Shown one piece after another: positions 23,283 through 31,442 of a DNA stretch of 41,913 nucleotides. A program made the translations under genes and the position numbers. The notes under the pieces were generated by a model that worked only from the letters and a program-made list of their open reading frames with translations, did not search any database and was not told where the DNA came from. Every line of letters starts with the position of its first letter. Position 1 is the first letter of the stretch. The stretch is from Candidatus Omnitrophota bacterium. GTDB taxonomy: Bacteria > Omnitrophota > Gorgyraeia > Gygaellales > Profunditerraquicolaceae. The DNA lies in the NCBI GenBank assembly GCA_016931435.1, contig JAFGET010000109.1:1-41913 (forward strand), in the 5' to 3' direction.

Positions 23283-25163
23283 TCAGTCGTAGGAAAACAT
23301 TACTGTAAAAGCCTCTTCTTGACTATCTATAAATTTAGGAAAAGGGGGAAAGGGCGAAGCTTCCTTTACGCTTTTTAAGGCTACTAGGTCCAGAAGGTTA
23401 TTTGTTGAGGCAAGGACTTTTGGCCATTCTTTAAGCTGCCCGCGGGAATCCAGAATAAAGGAAACATGGACCCTGCCTTTATATACTTCGTCTTCGCCGA
23501 TATAGCCGGAGGCGATCTGGCTGATCTTCTGCCAGATAAAGTTGCGGTATTCTATGATATTGGCAAACTCGCGGCGGTTTACTCTGGATGTCTGGTCTGA
23601 ACTGATATTTTCACTGACTATATTTCCGCCTACCATCTTCATTACGGCTCCGTCTTTGGGTTTTATTTGCAGAAGTTCGGTATAAGCGCTGTCTCCGGAC
23701 ATAATATGGGGGGTGAGCAGTATCACTAATTCTGTTTTCTTTACTTCTTTGGATTTATTGCGAAAAAGCGCCCCTAAAAATGGGATATCCCCGAAAACAG
23801 GTATGGATTTCCTCGTTTCAGACTTCTCCTCCTTGCTTAAACCGCCGATGATAATAGTCACGCCGTCTTTTAGCATCACCGAAGTCTCTGCTTCGGAAGT
23901 AGTAACGATGGGTATTTGCTCTCCCTTTGCGGTAGTATACCTTTCCGCGGCCGAGCTGATCTCGGGGCGTATCTTCATCGTCACAAAATCGTCTTTGTTG
24001 ATAGTGGGGGTAACATGTAGTTTTATACCTACGTCCACAAAATTGATCGTTTCTGAAGTAGTCACTGTCCCCCCTTCGCCAGTGACCGTTGTCTGTGACG
24101 CATAAGGCTCTTTCGTTCCTACCAGTATTTTCGCCTCCTGGTTGTTCAAGGCCATGATCCGCGGGCTTGAGAGTATCTTAGTATCTCCGATCGTGCGTAA
24201 CAAGTCGATGATACCCTTATATTGCTCTTTTCCGGTCAGGCTTAAATTATCTGTTGCCATGCCAAATGTCAGCCTATTCGCGGCGGTTGCGGTAGGAATG
24301 GAAGTGACAAACCTGAAGTTTTTGGTGATCCAATAATCCCAATCCAGGCCTGCCTCGAATTTATGCGAAGGCTTTATTTCGATGATCTGCGCGTCAATCA
24401 GGACCTGCGAAGTCTTTTCATCAAAAGCCTCGATTATCTTTGAGATCTCTTCCAGTTTTTCAGGATAATCGGTTACGATTATTTTATTTGTGCGCTCATC
24501 TATTTTAATGGAGCCTACGCCCTTGGTGATCGCTTCCTGGACCTTGGCGCTTATTTTATCCGCCTGGGAGTAATTTAATTCAAAAATTTTAGTCTGCACA
24601 AGCAAATCCGTGCTGTCGATAAAATCCTCCATTTCCTTCAGCTTTTCTTCTGTATCGATAAGTACCATGGTGTTAGACCCTTCATCTACGATGATCCTGC
24701 CGATATTGGTCTTCATCTGGGTCAGGGCGCGCGCCAGATCTATCGCCTTGGCATATCTTAAAGTGACTACTTTTACCCGGGTCTTTACCTGATGTCGCTG
24801 CCCGTAGAGAAGTTCATAGTCGCGCTGGGTCATTACATTGATGATGCCGCCTTTTTTATCATAAGCCAGGTCATTGGCTAAAAGGATTATCTCAAAGGCG
24901 TCCCAGATATCCACGTCTTTAAGAAAAAGCGTGACTCTTCCGGTTACATTTTTACCTACTACGATGTTCATCCCCGAGCGGGAAGCTATCATTTTCATAA
25001 CATCAACGACATCCATGCCTTTTATGTCTAAGGAAATCCTGCTGGGGTCCTGGGGCGGTGATGATTGAGCCGGAGCATTTGCGCGGAGATTTTCCTGCGC
25101 AAAAATTGTCCCTGTTAAAAAAATAAAAAACGCGGTTAAAACAAAAATTAATTTATTTTTCAT
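23283..25163 (-). CDS. Secretin (PilQ/GspD-like) with C-terminal TonB-like domain
   Basis: The 626-residue outer-membrane channel protein has a signal peptide (LIFVLTAFFIFLTGTIFA), an STN-like domain (RISLDIKGMDVVDVMKMIASRSG, ~40-110), two NolW-type repeats (VKVVTLRYAKAIDLARAL and KIFELNYSQADKISAKV), and the secretin core (~280-500) ending VPVFGDIPFLGALFR ... ELVILLTPHI. About 75 final residues (GRVHVSFILDSRGQLKEWPKV, ALKSVKEASPFPPFPKF, FTVMFSYD) have the pattern of the TonB C-terminal domain. This fusion is unusual for a secretin. The ATG at 25163 follows GGAGGAGG; the upstream extension is repeat DNA. It ends the ExeA-PilP-secretin unit. Confidence 0.9.
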   Translation of the reverse strand: MKNKLIFVLTAFFIFLTGTIFAQENLRANAPAQSSPPQDPSRISLDIKGMDVVDVMKMIASRSGMNIVVGKNVTGRVTLFLKDVDIWDAFEIILLANDLAYDKKGGIINVMTQRDYELLYGQRHQVKTRVKVVTLRYAKAIDLARALTQMKTNIGRIIVDEGSNTMVLIDTEEKLKEMEDFIDSTDLLVQTKIFELNYSQADKISAKVQEAITKGVGSIKIDERTNKIIVTDYPEKLEEISKIIEAFDEKTSQVLIDAQIIEIKPSHKFEAGLDWDYWITKNFRFVTSIPTATAANRLTFGMATDNLSLTGKEQYKGIIDLLRTIGDTKILSSPRIMALNNQEAKILVGTKEPYASQTTVTGEGGTVTTSETINFVDVGIKLHVTPTINKDDFVTMKIRPEISSAAERYTTAKGEQIPIVTTSEAETSVMLKDGVTIIIGGLSKEEKSETRKSIPVFGDIPFLGALFRNKSKEVKKTELVILLTPHIMSGDSAYTELLQIKPKDGAVMKMVGGNIVSENISSDQTSRVNRREFANIIEYRNFIWQKISQIASGYIGEDEVYKGRVHVSFILDSRGQLKEWPKVLASTNNLLDLVALKSVKEASPFPPFPKFIDSQEEAFTVMFSYD

Positions 25164-25170
25164 TTTATCC

Positions 25171-25315
25171 TCCTCCCCCAGAAAAGGGGGGACACCCAGT
25201 ACTCCGATAAACTGGGGTGCTATCCCCAGAAAAGGGGGACACCCAGTACTCACCTCAGATAAAGGTGCACTTTGCCATCCTATAGGCAAAGGTGCATGAT
25301 AAACTGGGGTGCTAT
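25171..25315. repeat. Tandem repeat with hairpin insertion upstream of the secretin gene
   Basis: The 48-base unit at 25176-25223 (CCCCAGAAAAGGGGGG, ACACCCAGTACTC, GATAAACTGGGGTGCTAT) recurs at 25224-25315. In the second copy about 45 bases containing a hairpin (GGTGCACTTTGCC/GGCAAAGGTGCA, ~25263-25297) split the unit between AGTACTC and GATAAACT. Inside each unit CCCC...GGGG words can also pair. The block fills the 175-base gap between the PilP-like gene and the secretin gene. Confidence 0.8.
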
Positions 25316-25338
25316 TCCCAGTAAAGATGAAAGAGTAT

Positions 25339-25974
25339 CTATAGATAAAGTTCTAGCCTTTGCCCTTTATAGTTTAAAATAATCTTCCCTTCCTGGATAT
25401 CTTCAAGCAGTAATTCACCTAGCGCCTGGCCGCGCGATAAATAGTAGGTCTTCTGGGCCTTTTTATCCTCTAATACTGCCTGCGTATTTTCTCCGGTGAT
25501 GATCCCTACCAGGCTGATATCTTTAATCAAATCCGCGCTCTCTTTGATTACATTACTAACGGGTTTTTCTTGGGATACCGAAGAGCTACTAAAGACTTTT
25601 CGGCTGTTTATCGCCTGGGCGTAAAACTCATAAGGCTTAATCTTATTTTCGGCTTCGGGCTTTATTTCATCGATGCCGTCTTCTTTAAGTATTGTCTTTT
25701 TATGGTCATCAAGCTTAAAAAGGGGAAGGAATAAAGAAAAAATCAAATACACGCAAGAGACTATAAAAAAAGCCATAACCACCCGTCGCAATAACGGAAG
25801 CGAAAACTCCTCGCTCCGGCTCAAGGCGCCGGAAGGGGCGGGGTAAGATTGCTTTGTTTCTTCTCTTAAGACAGGTAGCTCAAGAGTTTTTTTTATAGCC
25901 TCCGCCGGTGACTTTTTGGGGGTCCGGATCAATTTAAGCAGTTTTTCTTCAGGAGAAACGTAATTTTCCGCCAT
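25339..25974 (-). CDS. PilP/GspC-like inner membrane protein
   Basis: The 211-residue protein has a cytoplasmic N-terminal ~65 residues, one membrane helix (RVVMAFFIVSCVYLIFSLFLPLF, ~64-86), and a periplasmic C-terminal domain: LIKDISLVGIITGENTQAVLEDKKAQKTYYLSRGQALGELLLEDIQEGKIIL. This last part is the homology-region beta domain shared by PilP and GspC, which contacts the N-domains of the secretin. The secretin gene follows directly. Sequence alone does not separate pilus from secretion roles. Confidence 0.8.
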   Translation of the reverse strand: MAENYVSPEEKLLKLIRTPKKSPAEAIKKTLELPVLREETKQSYPAPSGALSRSEEFSLPLLRRVVMAFFIVSCVYLIFSLFLPLFKLDDHKKTILKEDGIDEIKPEAENKIKPYEFYAQAINSRKVFSSSSVSQEKPVSNVIKESADLIKDISLVGIITGENTQAVLEDKKAQKTYYLSRGQALGELLLEDIQEGKIILNYKGQRLELYL

Positions 25975-25975
25975 A

Positions 25976-26794
25976 TCAAACTTCTTTTAGATCCTGCCTC
26001 AAGCTTTCAATAATCCGAGCGTCCACCACAGAAAGGTCCCGCATAACTATAGACTCTAGCGCATCGTGGCATAACATCGCGATCTTACGGGGATACCCCT
26101 GGGTGTACTGATAGACCAACTGGACAGCTTCGTCGTTAAAAAGACTGTGAGGATTATTTAAACCTGCCTGCCTAAGGCGAAAACCGATCATCTCTTTAGT
26201 CTCCGCTTCATCCAGGGGGTTAATCGTATATTTTAAGGCGATCCTGTCTATAAAATTACGGATGCGCTTTATGCGCGGCATAAGTTCAACCTGCGCCATG
26301 ATCACCAATTGCAGCAATTTAAATTCATTTGTCTCGTAATTAAGGAGCATGCGCAAGACCTCCAGGTTTTCCGGGGTCATCTTCTGCCCTTCATCAATAA
26401 GCAGGATAATGGTCTTATTCTCATCGATGCTTTTTTGGAATAAATATTTCTGAAGGGCTTCTTTGAAATCAAGGGTCGACTTAAAGGCCGGGGTGATCCC
26501 GAACATGCGCACAAGGCTTAATAAAAACTGGTATTCCGATTTATAATGCGGGTCTAAAATCATATGGAATATAAAATCGCTTTCGTCCTTGAAGATCTGC
26601 AGTAACGCGCGCGAAAGCGTAGTCTTTCCCGTACCCACATCCCCTAAGATAAGGTTTAGTCCTCGTCTTAAACGCACAGAGATCTCAAGGCGTTTTAAAG
26701 CGGTATCGTGGCTTGCTGAACGGTAAAAAAATTCCGGGTCAGGGCTTGTAGAAAACGGCTCTTTCTCTAATCCTAGCGCATTAAAGTAACTCAT
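25976..26794 (-). CDS. ExeA/GspA-like AAA ATPase
   Basis: The 272-residue protein starts YFNALGLEKEPFSTSPDPEFFY, the usual ExeA/MSHA-MshM beginning. It has Walker A GDVGTGKTTLSRAL (~45-58), Walker B TIILLIDEGQ (~130-139) and the sensor region IALKYTINPLDEAETKEMI. GspA/ExeA proteins use ATP to place the secretin in the peptidoglycan layer; MshM has a pilus role. This copy stops after the ATPase part and lacks the C-terminal periplasmic and peptidoglycan-binding domain. Its ATG overlaps the end of the MerR-like gene by 14 bases. Confidence 0.88.
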   Translation of the reverse strand: MSYFNALGLEKEPFSTSPDPEFFYRSASHDTALKRLEISVRLRRGLNLILGDVGTGKTTLSRALLQIFKDESDFIFHMILDPHYKSEYQFLLSLVRMFGITPAFKSTLDFKEALQKYLFQKSIDENKTIILLIDEGQKMTPENLEVLRMLLNYETNEFKLLQLVIMAQVELMPRIKRIRNFIDRIALKYTINPLDEAETKEMIGFRLRQAGLNNPHSLFNDEAVQLVYQYTQGYPRKIAMLCHDALESIVMRDLSVVDARIIESLRQDLKEV

Positions 26795-27002
26795 TCTTTA
26801 TCTCTTTTATAGATTTGCCTTTTTTTCTTAAATTATGTATTGCCTCCAGGTGCGCCAGGGTAGAATCGTCAAAATAACGAAACCTGGTTTCCGGACTACG
26901 GCCGACTTCCTTGATCAGGCCTATTTTGAGGTAAAATTTTAGAGTGTGTATAGAATAACCGCTTAAACGCGCTAAATCCTTTATTAAGTAAATATTTGAG
27001 AT
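26781..27002 (-). CDS. Small MerR-type DNA-binding protein with non-standard start
   Basis: A 73-codon frame encodes a near-minimal MerR winged helix: YLIKDLARLSGYSIHTLKFY (helix-turn-helix), LKIGLIKEVGRSPETRFRYF (wing), then DDSTLAHLEAIHNLRKKGKSIKEIK. There is no ATG, GTG or TTG near the expected start and an in-frame TAA lies just upstream. GGAGG is 5 bases before an ATC codon at 27002, and an ATT follows three codons later, so ATC or ATT initiation is the simplest reading; low expression or a decayed start are alternatives. No effector-binding domain is present. The stop overlaps the ExeA-like ATG. Two palindromes upstream are the likely binding sites. Confidence 0.75.
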   Translation of the reverse strand: MSNIYLIKDLARLSGYSIHTLKFYLKIGLIKEVGRSPETRFRYFDDSTLAHLEAIHNLRKKGKSIKEIKNELL

Positions 27003-27021
27003 TTTAACCTCCTTTTATGGC

Positions 27022-27041
27022 TACTCTCTATATAGAGAGTA
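27022..27041. promoter_or_regulatory. Operator 1: perfect 20-bp palindrome over the -10 box
   Basis: TACTCTCTATATAGAGAGTA is a perfect palindrome. It overlaps the -10 element of the promoter at 27038-27065 and is 20 bases upstream of the MerR-like start, so binding would repress or remodel that promoter. Confidence 0.85.
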
Positions 27042-27065
27042 TACTATTTTATCAATTTTTGTCAA
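27038..27065 (-). promoter_or_regulatory. Promoter of the MerR-ExeA-PilP-secretin unit
   Basis: TTGACA (27060-27065) and TATACT (27038-27043) on the minus strand are 16 bases apart. The -10 lies inside operator 1 and operator 2 lies upstream of the -35. This gives the second half of the envelope-machine locus its own regulated transcription. Confidence 0.75.
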
Positions 27066-27076
27066 GGAAAATATGC

Positions 27077-27096
27077 TGCTCTCTATATGTAGAGTA
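27077..27096. promoter_or_regulatory. Operator 2, near-identical to operator 1
   Basis: TGCTCTCTATATGTAGAGTA matches operator 1 at 17 of 20 positions. The centres are 55 bp apart, a little over five helical turns, so dimers on both could face the same way and loop the -35 region. Confidence 0.8.
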
Positions 27097-27115
27097 GATT
27101 TAACTAAGACTGGTT

Positions 27116-27637
27116 CTAGAAAGAGGCTTGTGAAATAGAAAAGCTGGAATCAAGGAGTTGTTTATTAGGTTTTGCGGTCAATTGCAGTTTTTTAATTTTT
27201 AATAACAGGGGTGAGTTTTCCAGGTCGTAAATAAATTTCAGATAATCCTCTAAAGTAGCTTCTGCTTTTAAGTCAACGGATATCTCCTGATATGATCCGG
27301 AACTCCTGGGGGCCTGAGGCCGTATATCCAGGATATGTATTGCTGATTTCTTAGCCATATTTTCTAATAAGGCAAGCGTCTTGACTATAGTCGGTTTCTC
27401 CAAAAAAGAGAGCCCTTCTGCTGAAAGTTTATCCTCTTGATGCTTCAAGGAATCTTTTTGCGCCAAGAGGCGCGCGTATTTATTAAGCCTCGCGTTAACA
27501 AGCGCAATCTCCTTATTTAAAGAATCGTGTTTTTTAAACGCGGGCATAAGTACGCTGTTAAAAATAAGGCTTAAGGCTAACGCCGCGGCCGTAAACATCA
27601 GAATCATTTTTTCTCTGGCGGACAATACTTTTTGCAT
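27116..27637 (-). CDS. PilO/GspM-like inner membrane protein
   Basis: The 173-residue protein has a short cytoplasmic N-terminus, one membrane helix (MILMFTAAALALSLIFNSVLM), a coiled-coil stretch (HDSLNKEIALVNARLNKYARLL) and a ferredoxin-like C-terminal domain (SYQEISVDLKAEATLEDYLKFIYDLENSPLLLKIKKLQL), the normal PilO order. With the PilM-PilN fusion just before it, it would form the alignment complex linking the ATPase to PilP and the secretin. The ATG at 27637 is 2 bases after the upstream stop, with GAGGCG as binding site. Confidence 0.83.
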   Translation of the reverse strand: MQKVLSAREKMILMFTAAALALSLIFNSVLMPAFKKHDSLNKEIALVNARLNKYARLLAQKDSLKHQEDKLSAEGLSFLEKPTIVKTLALLENMAKKSAIHILDIRPQAPRSSGSYQEISVDLKAEATLEDYLKFIYDLENSPLLLKIKKLQLTAKPNKQLLDSSFSISQASF

Positions 27638-27639
27638 AT

Positions 27640-29067
27640 TTATCGCCTCAGGCAATCGATCTCAAAATCCACTATTTCACCGCTTTCAGCGGCTCTTTTT
27701 GTAGCGTGTTTTAATTTAATGGTATAATCTCCCATTACTGCCGACTTCTCAAGCCCGGTAACCAAGGATAACACAGCATTCATATCTTGTGATTCCCCGT
27801 ATAGTCCGACCCATTCGCCTTCTTCATAAATAAAATTGTTCAGGGATGCCCGTGGAGGCATCAAGCGGCTGATCTCGCTCAATAAATCTAAAACTGCGGC
27901 GTTAACCTTCCTGCGGCTGTTAAGCAGCTTAAGCCGCTTTTCCATAGCTTCAAGGGGCTGCGCTTCGGTCAATACTTTACTCAACTTTATGTTCTGTTTT
28001 CTTAAATACCTTCCTTTTGCCATTAGGCTTAAGTTGATGCCTAAAGCCAAGGCTAAAGCCGCCCCCAAAACATATAGAAATATCTTGCGGTATTCTTGCC
28101 GCCTGAAGAAATTCTTTGCTTCTTCCTTTTTTTCGGGAAGCGCCAGATTTAAAAACTTGGGGGCATCTTCTAGCGTAAAACCTAAAGCATTGACCAGGGA
28201 GACCTCGGGATCGGCTATCCGGGATAAAAGACTTTCGGAGAGCTCCATCTTGCTCTTATAAGGCAAAACCTCGACGGGTAATTTCACCTGTTCTGACAGG
28301 GCCTTCGTCAATCCCGGATGAAACATGCCGGTTTCGCCGAATAAAACAACCCTCTCCGGAGGCAGGCCTGGTATCTCTTTTGTATAGACGCCCAGGGTTT
28401 TATTGGCCTCTTCCGCAAAAACGTTCTCACGCTGGGGGAGATCTTTGCCGACCTTAAAATAACGGCTAAAAAGGAGTTTTTTATCCTGAGTAAACGCTAT
28501 TTCGGTATTCGACAGATCCGTATCTACCAACATAACCGGGGCGCTCTGCTGCCTGCTAAGGTGCGCGTATAAAACACAGAGACTGAAAGAACTTAAAACT
28601 ACAGAGATATTTTTTGGGTTTAATCCTTGAAAAAAATCAAGGTAACGCTCAAGGACCTCCCGCCTGACGATAATAAGATTTATGCTGCAGTAGCCCTGAC
28701 TATCGGAAGAAATGATATCGTAGGCAGTGACCAGTTCCTCCGGAGGATAAGGCAGGAAGCGCCCTGCCTGTAAATTGGCGATCTTATCAATCTCATGCGG
28801 ATTTTGCGCCGGGACTTTTAAATAACGGCAGGTAGCTTGATTGCGCGGCAAAGAAATAATAAGGGGGTTATCTTTATAGGCAGATTGCACCAGCGCCTTT
28901 TTTAATTTTTCTTTTAGTTCCTGCCCGCTCGTGCTAAGCTCAAGCGGCTGAACAACAAGATCCAGGATTTCTCTTTTTGCGCCTAAGCCGTATTTTAATA
29001 GCTTAAAAGAATTCTCCGTAAAAGAACAAACAAAGCCGGCTTTCTTGTTTTTATTAGACTTCGTCAT
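27640..29067 (-). CDS. PilM-PilN fusion (GspL-like)
   Basis: The 475-residue protein joins two functions. The first ~300 residues have the actin-like PilM fold (AGFVCSFTENSFKLLKYG, VMLVDTDLSNTEIAFTQDKKLLFSRYF, VSLVNALGFTL). A PilN part follows: FLNLALPEKKEEAKNFF, a membrane helix (IFLYVLGAALALALGINLSLMA, ~335-356), a coiled coil and a ferredoxin-like end (LNNFIYEEGEWVGLYGESQDMNAVLSLVTGLEK). In pili PilM and PilN are usually separate genes; GspL of type II secretion is the natural fused counterpart. It overlaps the ATPase gene by 14 bases. Confidence 0.85.
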   Translation of the reverse strand: MTKSNKNKKAGFVCSFTENSFKLLKYGLGAKREILDLVVQPLELSTSGQELKEKLKKALVQSAYKDNPLIISLPRNQATCRYLKVPAQNPHEIDKIANLQAGRFLPYPPEELVTAYDIISSDSQGYCSINLIIVRREVLERYLDFFQGLNPKNISVVLSSFSLCVLYAHLSRQQSAPVMLVDTDLSNTEIAFTQDKKLLFSRYFKVGKDLPQRENVFAEEANKTLGVYTKEIPGLPPERVVLFGETGMFHPGLTKALSEQVKLPVEVLPYKSKMELSESLLSRIADPEVSLVNALGFTLEDAPKFLNLALPEKKEEAKNFFRRQEYRKIFLYVLGAALALALGINLSLMAKGRYLRKQNIKLSKVLTEAQPLEAMEKRLKLLNSRRKVNAAVLDLLSEISRLMPPRASLNNFIYEEGEWVGLYGESQDMNAVLSLVTGLEKSAVMGDYTIKLKHATKRAAESGEIVDFEIDCLRR

Positions 29068-30781
29068 TTTTTAACTGATGCTCTAACTGCGTAACGCGCA
29101 TAACTTCGGCGTAAGTAGTAAGTCCGGCTAAAACCTTCTCCAGGCCGTCGTGGCGAAGGGTACGCATGCCTTCATTTAACGCCTGTTTTTTAATCTGCTG
29201 GCTGGAAGCGTGATTAAGTATTAATTCCCTTATCGGTTCGCTTATCGGCAGGATCTCATATATACCCGTGCGGCCACGATATCCTGTAAACCTGCATTCC
29301 TGACACCCTTTCCCTTCATAAATCTCTGCCTGCCTTATGCCGCATGGGATCTCTTTATAAATAAAGTTTAAGGTCTCAGCTGGATTTTTTACCGGCACTT
29401 TGCATTTAGGGCAAACCAGGCGCACCAGCCTCTGCGCAATCAGACATTCTAAAGAAGAAGAAACTAAAAACGGCTCAATGCCCATATCTAACAGGCGGGT
29501 AATTGCTCCGGCGGCATCATTGGTATGCAAGGTTGAGAACACCAGGTGCCCGGTAAGCGCAGACCTGATAGCGATCTCTGCGGTCTCGGCGTCCCTGACC
29601 TCGCCTACCATCATCACGTCGGGGTCATGTCTTAACATATGCCGAAGGGCCGCGGCAAAAGTCAAGCCGATCTGCGGATTAGCCTGGATCTGGTTTATCC
29701 CGCGCATCTGATATTCAATAGGGTCTTCGATTGTAATGATCTTATTGGCGTCGGAATTGATGCGGGCTAAAGCCGCATATAAAGTAGTGGATTTTCCTGA
29801 TCCGGTTGGGCCGGTGACGAAAACCACCCCATGGGGCTTTATGATAAAACTTTCTATCAACCTCAGGTCCTCCTGGCGCAGCCCTAGTTTTTCCAGCTCC
29901 AGAAAAAATGACAGGCTTAGAATCCTGATCTGCACCGCTTCTCCGAAGATAGTGGGGATGATGGAAACGCGCAAATCCAGCTCCTGCTGTCCTACTTTGA
30001 CTTTGATCCGGCCATCCTGCGGAAGCCTGCGTTCGGCAATATTCAAATGCGCCATGATCTTAATACGCGAGACTATGGCCAAATGGAAATATTTGATGCT
30101 TTCGGGAGTATTGATATCATAAAGTACCCCGTCGATGCGAAAACGCGCGCGTAACTCATTGGCAAAAGGCTCCAGGTGCACATCGGTAGCCCTCTCTTTA
30201 ATGGCTTCCGATAATATCTGGTTGACTACCTTGATTACCGAAGCGTCTTCCGCCAGGGCTTCTACGTCTTCGGCTTTTTCCAGGGGGATGCTTAATTCTT
30301 CAAAAGGCCCTTTTTGGGAGACCATTCTTTCTATAGTCTCGGCGCCCACGCCATAATACCTGCGGATAGCCTCCTGGATCTCCCATTCGCTGGATAAAGC
30401 ACCCTTTATTTCCAGGCTTAAAAGTAATTTAAGGTCATCGATGGTGCGGATATCCAAAGGATCGGCCATCGCAATAACTAAAATATTGTCTGTAAATTCT
30501 ACCGGCATGATCTTATAATGGCTGGCGAACTTTGCCGGGACTTTTTGGATAACCTCCAAGGATATTTCGCAGCCTCTCAATTTTATATAGGGGGTGTGCA
30601 GCTGGCGGGACAAAACGTTAAAAATTTTATCTTCCGGGGCAAAACCCAGCTTTACTAAAGTTGCGCAGATAAAATTACCGGTCTTTTTCTGTTCGATAAG
30701 ACCGGCTTCCAGTTGCTCAGGCGTAATCACGCCTTCTTTGATTAACATCTGGCCGATAAGGATATCGTCTTTGATTGGCAT
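29054..30781 (-). CDS. GspE/PilB family secretion or pilus assembly ATPase
   Basis: The 575-residue protein has an MshEN-type N-terminal domain (ILIGQMLIKEGVITPEQLEAGLIEQ, then TGNFICATLVKLGFAPEDKIFNVLSRQL) and a T2SS-E core. Walker A is GPTGSGKSTTLYAAL, the Asp box TIEDPIEYQMRGINQIQ, Walker B DPDVMMVGEVRD, and the His box AIRSALTGHLVFSTLHTNDA. A zinc finger has CPKC and CQEC. It is a hexameric motor at the inner membrane. MshEN domains can bind c-di-GMP; here the usual Arg before LGxxL is replaced by Ile, so binding is uncertain. The GspF/PilC platform protein and pilins are not in this window. Confidence 0.9.
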   Translation of the reverse strand: MPIKDDILIGQMLIKEGVITPEQLEAGLIEQKKTGNFICATLVKLGFAPEDKIFNVLSRQLHTPYIKLRGCEISLEVIQKVPAKFASHYKIMPVEFTDNILVIAMADPLDIRTIDDLKLLLSLEIKGALSSEWEIQEAIRRYYGVGAETIERMVSQKGPFEELSIPLEKAEDVEALAEDASVIKVVNQILSEAIKERATDVHLEPFANELRARFRIDGVLYDINTPESIKYFHLAIVSRIKIMAHLNIAERRLPQDGRIKVKVGQQELDLRVSIIPTIFGEAVQIRILSLSFFLELEKLGLRQEDLRLIESFIIKPHGVVFVTGPTGSGKSTTLYAALARINSDANKIITIEDPIEYQMRGINQIQANPQIGLTFAAALRHMLRHDPDVMMVGEVRDAETAEIAIRSALTGHLVFSTLHTNDAAGAITRLLDMGIEPFLVSSSLECLIAQRLVRLVCPKCKVPVKNPAETLNFIYKEIPCGIRQAEIYEGKGCQECRFTGYRGRTGIYEILPISEPIRELILNHASSQQIKKQALNEGMRTLRHDGLEKVLAGLTTYAEVMRVTQLEHQLKNDEV

Positions 30782-30788
30782 ATAACCC

Positions 30789-31442
30789 TTAAATTATCAC
30801 CACAAATTCTCCGCGGGGCTTATGAATCTTAAAATGGCTCACGATTTCCCTGGCGCTGCAGCGCTTAATTTCTTCAAACTTCTTCGTCAATTCTCTGGCG
30901 CAGGTGATTTCTTTCTCGCCAAAAATATCCTGTATATCTTCGAGGGTAGCTAAAATCCTATGGCAGGATTCGTAAAAAATCACAGTCTGTCTGTAAGCGG
31001 CGATCTCTTTGAGGCGGTTACGGCGGGCAATCTTACGATTAGGCAGAAAGCCTTCAAAGATAAATCTATGCGCCGGCTTTCCGGAAAGGACCAGGGCATT
31101 TACAAAAGCCGCGGGGCCCGGGATAACCGTGATTTCAATATTATTCTTTATCGCAAGGTTAATCAGGTGGTAACCCGGGTCCAATATCCCCGGCATCCCG
31201 GCATCTGAAACCAGGGCTACGTTTTTACCCTTTTTAAGCTGGTCAATTATATATTCTCCCTTGGTGAAACGGTTGTGCTGAAAATAACTCGTCGTAGGTG
31301 TTGCGATATCATAGTTTCTAAGCAGGATCTGGCTGTGGCGGGTATCCTCGCAGGCGATTAAATCCACGCCCTTTAGGACCTCCAGGGCCCTTAAGGTGAT
31401 ATCCTTGAGATTCCCTATAGGAGTGGCAACGATATAAAGCAT
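30789..31442 (-). CDS. rsmI: 16S rRNA 2'-O-methyltransferase RsmI
   Basis: The 217-residue protein starts MLYIVATPIGNLKDITLRALEVL and has CEDTRHSQILL, ALVSDAGMPGILDPGYHLI and PGPAAFVNALVLSG, all signatures of the tetrapyrrole-methylase fold enzyme that methylates C1402 of 16S rRNA. It lacks the C-terminal tail of the E. coli protein, which is common. The ATG at 31442 is chosen by homology; no Shine-Dalgarno site is seen because the leader is A/T repeat DNA. It is followed after 7 bases by the ATPase gene. Confidence 0.94.
   Translation of the reverse strand: MLYIVATPIGNLKDITLRALEVLKGVDLIACEDTRHSQILLRNYDIATPTTSYFQHNRFTKGEYIIDQLKKGKNVALVSDAGMPGILDPGYHLINLAIKNNIEITVIPGPAAFVNALVLSGKPAHRFIFEGFLPNRKIARRNRLKEIAAYRQTVIFYESCHRILATLEDIQDIFGEKEITCARELTKKFEEIKRCSAREIVSHFKIHKPRGEFVVII

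Noticed and set aside
25164..25289. N-terminal extension of the secretin by 42 residues
   Set aside because: The extension translates tandem repeat DNA (PPFLG...GVPPFLG) and would bury the signal peptide; the ATG at 25163 has an excellent ribosome site.
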